Positions 1-4,292 of a DNA stretch of 5,598 bases are shown here, one piece after another. Numbering within the stretch: the stretch's first letter is position 1; the number at the start of each line of letters is the position of its first letter. The DNA is from Actinomycetota bacterium (GTDB lineage: Bacteria; Actinomycetota; Actinomycetes; Streptosporangiales; Streptosporangiaceae), in contig PMOU01000060.1 in assembly GCA_003161205.1 (NCBI GenBank), forward strand, positions 1 to 5,598, given 5' to 3'. The position numbers were made by a program, and so were the translations under genes. Under the pieces are notes generated by a model. That model was not told the DNA's origin and searched no databases. It saw nothing but the letters and a program-made list of their open reading frames with translations.

Positions 1-320
1 GCCAGCAGCAGCACGGCCAGGCCTGCCACCACGATTCGGCCGCGCCTGGTAAGCCGCAGCGGGACGGCCGCGGTCCGGCAGGCCGTGACGTAGCTGGCAG
101 CGGCTGGACGAAGCGCTACGGGCCGCACGGCGGCAGGGGGCGCGGCCATGGTGGACGGCGCTGTGGTGGACGGCGCTGTGGTGGACGGCGGCGCCGCGGA
201 AGGCGGCGCTGCGGGGTTCTCGGCGAGCCGCACCACGCGGAGCGCGGGACGGGACTGCGCAGGGTGCGCGCCATTCTGCGTGTCGTACGCGGGCAATGCC
301 GCCGTTTGCGTCGCGTTCAT
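1..320 (-). CDS. LysM-type membrane-anchored envelope protein next to lexA, N-terminal part (3' end off window)
   Basis: Translation from the ATG at 320 gives about 106 residues with no stop before the window edge. It starts MNATQTAALPAYDTQNG. A Pro/Ala/Ser/Thr-rich stretch follows (about residues 35-65), including two TAPST repeats. A basic segment RLTRRGR then leads into a hydrophobic run (IVVAGLAVLLLA, about residues 95-106), which looks like a transmembrane anchor. A strong ribosome binding site GGAGGT lies four bases upstream, which supports this start. The LysM domain expected after the anchor is not in the window. Established knowledge: in mycobacteria and many other actinobacteria the gene divergent from lexA encodes an SOS-induced LysM-containing cell-wall protein (Rv2719c/ChiZ in M. 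tuberculosis), often followed by nrdR. The identification rests on gene position, topology and the SOS-like operators upstream. It is inference, because the diagnostic domain is cut off. Confidence 0.72.
   Translation of the reverse strand, partial: MNATQTAALPAYDTQNGAHPAQSRPALRVVRLAENPAAPPSAAPPSTTAPSTTAPSTMAAPPAAVRPVALRPAAASYVTACRTAAVPLRLTRRGRIVVAGLAVLLL
151..195. repeat. 15-bp tandem repeat inside the LysM-type gene
   Basis: GTGGACGGCGCTGTG occurs twice in perfect tandem (151-165 and 166-180). A third copy at 181-195 begins with the same ten bases and then diverges. The period is five codons, so on the minus strand it encodes repeated TAPST-like pentapeptides in the low-complexity region before the membrane anchor. 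This is probably a slippage-prone, length-variable linker. Confidence 0.8.
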
Positions 321-334
321 GGCGACCTCCCTGA

Positions 335-414
335 TCAAATCTGCGTTCGAGACTACTTGTGTTCGATCGTATCCTAGTTCGATCGTCTAGACGTTCGATC
401 GAACGGTTACATCT
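335..414. promoter_or_regulatory. Tandem array of 16-bp LexA-box-like units
   Basis: GTTCGA occurs at 345, 361, 377 and 393, exactly 16 bp apart, which is the length of one TCGAAC-N4-GTTCGA operator. Read as contiguous 16-bp units, the left halves are TCAAAT (335), GACTAC (351), TCGTAT (367), TCGTCT (383) and TCGAAC (399). The first four units have a perfect right half. The fifth has a perfect left half and no right half. Positions 393-404 form the perfect palindrome GTTCGATCGAAC, and 379-398 is a 20-bp inverted repeat with one mismatched pair. The array lies 15 to 94 bp upstream of the minus-strand gene and overlaps its best -10 box, as expected for SOS repression of that gene. The half-sites and spacing are seen directly; LexA occupancy is inferred. 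Confidence 0.6.
371..376 (-). promoter_or_regulatory. Candidate -10 box for the LysM-type gene
   Basis: On the minus strand this reads TAGGAT, a good actinobacterial -10 hexamer. It lies inside the 16-bp LexA-like unit 367-382 and would start a transcript near 364, about 44 bases before the ATG at 320. No convincing -35 is visible; the best 16-bp-spaced hexamer is TCGAAC, which is itself an operator half-site. An activator-independent, LexA-repressed promoter would fit, but this is inference. Confidence 0.4.
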
Positions 415-440
415 TTGTTGTATCGCGAGGGTCCGACATT

Positions 441-470
441 TTGACGACACGTCGAACAGATGTTTGGGAT
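441..470 (+). promoter_or_regulatory. Candidate lexA promoter
   Basis: TTGACG at 441-446 matches five of six bases of the -35 consensus. TGGGAT at 465-470, 18 bp further on, is a weak -10. The best LexA box of the window (452-467) fills the spacer, the standard arrangement for autorepression. A transcript would begin near 477 and leave a leader of about 70 bases before the chosen lexA start. Confidence 0.4.
452..467 (+). promoter_or_regulatory. LexA operator (SOS box) of lexA
   Basis: TCGAACAGATGTTTGG has a perfect left half (TCGAAC), a four-base spacer and GTTTGG in place of GTTCGA on the right. It matches the mycobacterial/Gram-positive type LexA box TCGAAC-N4-GTTCGA, in which the right half often carries GTTT. 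It lies 81 bp upstream of the preferred lexA ATG and implies negative autoregulation relieved by DNA damage. Confidence 0.8.
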
Positions 471-534
471 CTGGGGTAAGAACCGTTACTCTCTACTCAG
501 CACGCAAGAACTCGGACACGGAAGGTCATCAGAT

Positions 535-540
535 GGAGGA
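535..540 (+). promoter_or_regulatory. Ribosome binding site that decides the lexA start
   Basis: GGAGGA is followed by seven bases and ATG at 548, a near-ideal Shine-Dalgarno arrangement. The earlier in-frame ATG at 533 has only a GGAAGG-like site at 520-525 and actually overlaps this GGAGG. The frame is open back to 359, but that would place the SOS box and promoter inside the gene. The start at 548 is therefore preferred. Confidence 0.7.
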
Positions 541-547
541 AACCGCC

Positions 548-1348
548 ATGGGAGGCACCGCACGAGGTACTTCCGGCATCGATCAAACGGAGGCACCCAG
601 ACCTAAGGGGCGGCCGGGCCGCAAGCCGAAGGGCAGTGTGCCCGTCGTCATCCCGGACACGCCGGATAAGCCCGATCCGGACCACGTCCTTACCTGGCGG
701 CAGCGCAAGGTGCTCCAGGTCATCAGGGAATCCGTGCAGAAGCGCGGTTACCCGCCGTCGATGCGGGAGATCGGCGAAGCTGTCGGCCTGACGAGCACGT
801 CAAGCGTCTCCTACCAGCTCAGTACGTTGCAGAAGAAGGGATACCTGCACCGGGACGTGGGCCGGCCGCGGACCGTCGAAGTGCGCCTGCCCGGCCACCC
901 GGCCGTGCGGCCGGAGCCTGGCCACGAAGAGGATGACAACGCCGACATTCCCGGCATCGACATCCCCTCGCAGGAGGCCATCTACGTGCCGCTGATCGGG
1001 CGGATCGCCGCTGGCGGGCCGATACTCGCCGAGCAGTCCGTGGAGGACGTCTTCCCGCTGCCCAGGCAGCTGGTCGGGGACGGCACGCTGTTCCTGCTCA
1101 AGGTGGCCGGCGACTCGATGATGAACGCCGCCATCACCGACGGGGACTGGGTCGTGGTCCGCGAGCAGAAGGTCGCCGAGAACGGCGAGATCGTGGCGGC
1201 CATGCTCGACGGCGAGGCGACGGTGAAGACGTTCAAGCAGAGCGACGGGCACGTCTGGCTGATTCCGCACAACCCGGCCTACACGCCAATCCTCGGCGAC
1301 GAGGCCACCATCCTCGGCCGCGTCGTCGCTGTGCTCCGGCGCGTCTGA
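548..1348 (+). CDS. lexA: LexA repressor, SOS-response transcriptional regulator (S24 autopeptidase)
   Basis: This is a 266-residue cytoplasmic DNA-binding repressor of DNA-repair genes, inactivated by RecA-stimulated self-cleavage. A basic N-terminal tail of about 47 residues contains an AT-hook-like [10 protein letters not shown] (20-29). The winged helix-turn-helix follows (about 48-113: [46 protein letters not shown]). The scissile Ala155-Gly156 lies in [13 protein letters not shown]. The catalytic dyad is Ser190 in GDSMMNAAI and Lys227 in EATVKTF, and the C-terminus is the usual [10 protein letters not shown]. All key residues are present, so the protein should be functional. Actinobacterial LexA proteins are commonly about 220-260 residues, and this one is slightly long because of its tail. 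The tail would gain five residues if ATG 533 were used. The gene is divergent from the LysM-type gene and convergent with leuS, and is probably autoregulated through the SOS box at 452-467. Confidence 0.96.
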   Translation: MGGTARGTSGIDQTEAPRPKGRPGRKPKGSVPVVIPDTPDKPDPDHVLTWRQRKVLQVIRESVQKRGYPPSMREIGEAVGLTSTSSVSYQLSTLQKKGYLHRDVGRPRTVEVRLPGHPAVRPEPGHEEDDNADIPGIDIPSQEAIYVPLIGRIAAGGPILAEQSVEDVFPLPRQLVGDGTLFLLKVAGDSMMNAAITDGDWVVVREQKVAENGEIVAAMLDGEATVKTFKQSDGHVWLIPHNPAYTPILGDEATILGRVVAVLRRV

Positions 1349-1384
1349 TCACGCCGCGTCTGGGTCCACCGCGTCTGAGTACAT
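1340..1384. repeat. Three 15-bp imperfect tandem repeats over the lexA stop codon
   Basis: CGCGTCTG begins at 1340, 1355 and 1370, exactly 15 bp apart, with the rest of each unit partly conserved. The first copy encodes the last residues and stop of LexA (CGCGTC-TGA). The third recreates the same Val-stop in the same frame, while the second has TGG instead of TGA. This suggests local duplication of the gene's end; the second in-frame stop would act as a backup. Confidence 0.65.
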
Positions 1385-1387
1385 GCT

Positions 1388-1446
1388 GGTCGGGCGGTGC
1401 GGAGGCGTTCGAACCCACCAAGGGCCGAGCGCGTCCGCCCCGATCG
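1388..1446. terminator. Weak bidirectional stem between convergent lexA and leuS
   Basis: TCGGGCGG at 1390-1397 can pair with CCGCCC plus GA at 1435-1443, with one bulged C, across a loop of about 37 bases. There is no T-run on either strand. It lies between two converging stop codons, where a shared terminator is expected. The fold is loose and may only be chance pairing in GC-rich DNA. Confidence 0.22.
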
Positions 1447-1453
1447 TTACCCG

Positions 1454-3949
1454 TTACGCCGCGACGATGCTGACCAGCTTCGGCGCCCGCACGATGACCC
1501 GGCGGACCTGCTGGTCACCTAGCGTGCGAACCACCCCAGGCGCCACCAGCGCGAGTTCGCGAAGCTCGTCTTCGGCGATCTCAGGTGAGACCTCAAGCTT
1601 GTCCCGGACCTTGCCGTTGACCTGCACCACGCAGGTGACCTTGTCCTGGATGAGCAGGCGCGGGTCCGCGGTCGGCCACGCCGCCCGCGCGACCGAAGGC
1701 TCATGCCCGAGCAGCTGCCACGACTCCTCGGCGGTATAGGGCGCGAACAGGGACACCAGCACGGCCAGCACCTCCGCCGCCTCGCGAACCGCCGGGTCGG
1801 CTGCGCCCGCGCCGGAGTCGATGGCCTTACGTGTGGCGCTGACCAGCTCCATCAGCCGGGCCACGGCCACATTGAGGTGATACGACTCCAGCTGGCGGGT
1901 GACCTCATCGATGGTCCGGTGGGTGATCCTGCGCAGCTCGTTGTCCGCTGTCGCGGCGGCTAGCTCGCCTGGCACGGCGTCCGCGTCGGCGACGTCGGCG
2001 GCGATCCGCCAGACCCGGCCGAGGAACTTCACCATCGCTTCGGGATGCATGTCGGCCCAGTCGATGTCGTCCTCGGGCGGACTGGCGAAAATCATGGTCA
2101 GCCTGATCGCGTCGACGCCGAAGCGCTCGATCTGCTGGCCCAGGTCCACGCCGTTGCCCAGCGACTTGGACATCGCCTTGCCGTGGTTGATCACCTGACC
2201 CTGGTTGATCAGCCGGGTGAACGGCTCAGTGAAGTCCAGCATGCCCATGTCGTACAGGACCTTGACGAAGAACCTGCTGTACAACAGGTGCAAGATGGCG
2301 TGTTCGACACCGCCCACGTACAGGTCCACCGGCGCCCACCGGCGGACCTCAGCGGAGTCGAAAGGCCCGTCGGCGTAGTTGACCGAGCAGTACCGCAGGA
2401 AGTACCAGGACGAATCCATGAACGTGTCCATGGTGTCGGTGTCACGCTTGGCCGGTCCGCCGCAGGCGGGGCAGGGCACGTTCACCCAGTCCTGCGCGGC
2501 GGCCAGCGGGGACACGCCTCTGGGCACCAGGTCCTGACCGCGCAGGTCGGGCAGCTCCACGGGAAGCTGGTCGTCGGGCACGGGCACTTCGCCGCAGGCC
2601 GGGCAGTGCACGATGGGGATCGGGGTGCCCCAGAAGCGCTGCCGTGACACCAGCCAGTCCCGCAGGCGGTAGTTGACCGCCGCATGTCCCAGGTCCTTTT
2701 CCGCCAGGATCGCGATGATCCCGGCGATGGCCTCCGCCTTCGGCAGTCCGTTGATCGGACCCGAGTTCACCAGCGTCCCGTCGCCCGCAGTCGCGATCCC
2801 GGTCTGGGCGGGATCCGGCTGCCCGGTGTCCACCACGACCCGGACACCGAGTCCGTAGGCACGCGCGAAGTCCAGGTCGCGCTGGTCGTGCGCGGGCACG
2901 GCCATGATGGCGCCGGTGCCGTAGTCGGGCAGCACGTAGTCGGCGGCCCACACCGGGATCCGCTCGCCGTTGACCGGGTTAATGGCGTGCCGGCCGAGGA
3001 AGACCCCGGTCTTCTCCCGGTCGGTGGACTGGCGTTCGATGTCGGTCAGCTTCCTGACCTGCTCCACATAGGCGCGCAGCTCGGGCAGGCGATCGGGTGC
3101 GCACAACTGCTCGGCGAGCGGCGAGTCCGCCGCCACCACGAAGAACGTCGCGCCGTACAGCGTGTCGGGCCGGGTGGTGAAGACCGTCACGGGCTCGTCC
3201 CGGCCCTCCACCGCGAAGTGAACCTCAGCGCCCTCCGAGCGGCCGATCCAGTTCCGCTGCATCAGCAGGACCCGATCGGGCCAGCAGTCCTCGAGCTGTT
3301 CGGCGTCCGCGAGCAGCCGGTCCGCGTACTCGGTGATCTTGAAGTACCACTGGTTCAGCATCCGCCGGACGACGTCGGCGCCACAGCGTTCGCATTTACC
3401 CGCGATGACCTGCTCGTTGGCCAGGACGGTCTGGTCCACCGGGCACCAGTTCACGTACCCGTCGCGGCGGTACGCCAGCCCCCGCTCATAGAAGCGCAGG
3501 AAGAGCCACTGATTCCAGCGGTAGTAAGCCGGATCGCAGGTCTGCAGCCGACGGCTCCAGTCAAAGGAGGTCGCATACCGCCGGAACGAGGCGGCCTGCG
3601 TCTCGATATTGGCGTAGGTCCAGTCAGCCGGGTGGGTGTTGTTCCTGATCGCGGCGTTCTCGGCCGGCAGGCCGAAGGCATCCCAGCCGATCGGGTGCAG
3701 CACGTTGCGACCCCGCAGGAAGTGATAGCGAGCGAGGGCGTCGCCGATGGCGTAGGCCTCGGCGTGGCCCATGTGCAGGTCACCCGACGGGTACGGGAAC
3801 ATGTCCACCAGGTAGAAGCGCTCCCTGGGATCCGCGGGATCCTCGCTGGCGCGGAACGGGTCTAGCTCCGCCCAGCGCGCCTGCCATTTCTCCTGGACAT
3901 CACGGGGGTCATAGCGCTGCGCCAGCTCGGCGCTCTCGGCCGCTGTCAT
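1454..3949 (-). CDS. leuS: Leucyl-tRNA synthetase (class I), compact form with intact editing domain
   Basis: This 831-residue cytosolic enzyme charges tRNA(Leu) with leucine. Motifs in order: [11 protein letters not shown] with the HIGH-equivalent HMGH at 59-62; [10 protein letters not shown] at 89-98; a zinc-type segment with Cys169, Cys186 and Cys189; the CP1 editing domain (about 235-425) with the threonine-rich TTRPDT at 258-263 and the conserved Asp355 in [18 protein letters not shown] at 505-516; the KMSKS-equivalent AMSKS at 592-596; an anticodon-binding helical region; and a C-terminal VQVNGKVR domain. Synthetic and editing sites both look intact. The chain passes from QGQVINHG straight to AMSKS, so the leucine-specific insertion known from E. 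coli is absent. From memory, Streptomyces and mycobacterial LeuRS are longer, at about 960 residues. The start at 3949 has a GTGAGGAAACG ribosome binding site. A leucine attenuator lies upstream. Confidence 0.97.
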   Translation of the reverse strand: MTAAESAELAQRYDPRDVQEKWQARWAELDPFRASEDPADPRERFYLVDMFPYPSGDLHMGHAEAYAIGDALARYHFLRGRNVLHPIGWDAFGLPAENAAIRNNTHPADWTYANIETQAASFRRYATSFDWSRRLQTCDPAYYRWNQWLFLRFYERGLAYRRDGYVNWCPVDQTVLANEQVIAGKCERCGADVVRRMLNQWYFKITEYADRLLADAEQLEDCWPDRVLLMQRNWIGRSEGAEVHFAVEGRDEPVTVFTTRPDTLYGATFFVVAADSPLAEQLCAPDRLPELRAYVEQVRKLTDIERQSTDREKTGVFLGRHAINPVNGERIPVWAADYVLPDYGTGAIMAVPAHDQRDLDFARAYGLGVRVVVDTGQPDPAQTGIATAGDGTLVNSGPINGLPKAEAIAGIIAILAEKDLGHAAVNYRLRDWLVSRQRFWGTPIPIVHCPACGEVPVPDDQLPVELPDLRGQDLVPRGVSPLAAAQDWVNVPCPACGGPAKRDTDTMDTFMDSSWYFLRYCSVNYADGPFDSAEVRRWAPVDLYVGGVEHAILHLLYSRFFVKVLYDMGMLDFTEPFTRLINQGQVINHGKAMSKSLGNGVDLGQQIERFGVDAIRLTMIFASPPEDDIDWADMHPEAMVKFLGRVWRIAADVADADAVPGELAAATADNELRRITHRTIDEVTRQLESYHLNVAVARLMELVSATRKAIDSGAGAADPAVREAAEVLAVLVSLFAPYTAEESWQLLGHEPSVARAAWPTADPRLLIQDKVTCVVQVNGKVRDKLEVSPEIAEDELRELALVAPGVVRTLGDQQVRRVIVRAPKLVSIVAA

Positions 3950-3956
3950 CGTTTCC

Positions 3957-4005
3957 TCACCATTGAATCGGTCCGGCCCCGTTCACCCGTCGGGTGATGA
4001 TCACC
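3957..4005 (-). promoter_or_regulatory. Alternating GGTGA/TCACC segments reaching the leuS ribosome binding site
   Basis: Read on the minus strand, GGTGA occurs at 4005-4001, 3987-3983 and 3961-3957, and its complement TCACC at 3997-3993. TCACC can pair with the first copy (GGTGATCATCACC), with the second (a seven-base stem TCACCCG/CGGGTGA), or with the third, which is part of the GGTGAGG ribosome binding site of leuS. These pairings exclude one another, so a switch affecting translation initiation is possible. No ligand or protein is suggested by the sequence. Confidence 0.3.
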
Positions 4006-4012
4006 TGCAATG

Positions 4013-4037
4013 AAAACGCCCCTCGAGACGAGGGGCG
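4013..4037 (-). terminator. Attenuator terminator in the leuS leader
   Basis: In the transcript CGCCCCTCG, TCT and CGAGGGGCG form a perfect nine-base-pair stem with a three-base loop, followed directly by TTTTCATT. This is the shape of an intrinsic terminator, which is uncommon in such GC-rich DNA. It lies 64 to 88 bp before the leuS start rather than after a gene. That position, downstream of a Leu-rich leader peptide, indicates premature termination of leuS transcription. Confidence 0.7.
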
Positions 4038-4068
4038 GCCGCGCCAACGACAGGTAGGTCGGCGCGGC
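4038..4068 (-). promoter_or_regulatory. Pause-type hairpin directly after the leader peptide
   Basis: GCCGCGCC (4068-4061 on the minus strand) pairs with GGCGCGGC (4045-4038), and an inner GAC/GTC pair extends it around a six-base loop. The stem begins at the last base of the leader-peptide stop codon TAG and ends immediately before the terminator hairpin. A ribosome stalled at the Leu codons should cover its 5' arm. By eye the alternative antiterminator pairing with the terminator's 5' arm is short (GGCG with CGCC), so the exact switch is unresolved. Confidence 0.5.
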
Positions 4069-4097
4069 TAGGTAAGAAGCAGCCGGACGGCACGCAT
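4068..4097 (-). CDS. Leucine leader peptide MRAVRLLLT of the leuS attenuator
   Basis: The frame is ATG CGT GCC GTC CGG CTG CTT CTT ACC TAG: nine residues with three consecutive leucines just before the stop. Two of the three are CTT, a rare Leu codon in high-GC actinomycetes, which would make decoding sensitive to the supply of charged tRNA(Leu). No ribosome binding site precedes it, but the -10 box TATCCT ends six bases before the A of ATG, so the transcript probably starts at or next to the ATG (leaderless translation). Classical attenuators upstream of leuS have been predicted in some Streptomyces, so the arrangement fits known biology. The short length means chance cannot be fully excluded; the support comes from the hairpin-terminator arrangement downstream. 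Confidence 0.65.
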   Translation of the reverse strand: MRAVRLLLT

Positions 4098-4103
4098 GCG
4101 CAC

Positions 4104-4109
4104 AGGATA
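4104..4109 (-). promoter_or_regulatory. -10 box of the leuS leader transcript
   Basis: The minus strand reads TATCCT, then GTGCGC, then ATG. This is the TANNNT-plus-six-bases spacing typical of leaderless actinobacterial transcripts. No good -35 is visible; the nearest is GGAC within a G-rich run, 19 bases upstream. The rest of the divergent region up to the KS-like gene (about 4110-4262) shows only one weak plus-strand promoter candidate. Confidence 0.5.
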
Positions 4110-4223
4110 GCGCACCCGCCGCCTCCCCCGTCCGCCGGTTAGCGGGCGAGGCAGGGGTCAAAGGCTGCTAATACGGCCCAGAAATAGATCCGCGCGCGAT
4201 ATCAACGCGTCTCGTCGTTCCCC

Positions 4224-4252
4224 TTGACCGGCGTCCCGGCAGCGCCTACTCA
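4224..4252 (+). promoter_or_regulatory. Candidate promoter of the KS-like gene
   Basis: TTGACC at 4224-4229 matches five of six -35 bases. TACTCA at 4247-4252, after a 17-bp spacer, is a poor -10. A transcript would begin near 4259 and leave about 34 bases before ATG 4293, or almost none before the alternative ATG 4263. Confidence 0.25.
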
Positions 4253-4292
4253 TGACTGGGGAATGGAGCTGATGATGCTGGTGAGGGGAGCA

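Noticed and set aside
359..547. Extension of the lexA frame upstream to ATG 359
   Set aside because: It would put the SOS box and promoter inside the gene, lacks a ribosome binding site, has non-LexA-like Cys/Arg-rich sequence, and a strong site serves ATG 548.
1381..1450. tRNA-like GTTCGAAC (T-loop resemblance) between lexA and leuS
   Set aside because: The flanks do not form a five-base-pair T-stem on either strand, and no acceptor or anticodon arm is found.
2684..3865. Long plus-strand frame (393 codons) opposite leuS
   Set aside because: It is a shadow of the high-GC leuS coding strand. The protein shows no recognisable motif and leuS is complete and well conserved.
3950..4110. T-box riboswitch upstream of leuS
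   Set aside because: No AGGGTGG-type T-box sequence or specifier stem is seen. A Leu-rich leader peptide with a terminator is present instead.
3946..4161. 71-codon minus-strand frame ending on the leuS start (ATGA overlap)
   Set aside because: It begins at TTG without a ribosome binding site and runs through the leader terminator hairpin. The attenuator explains the region better.
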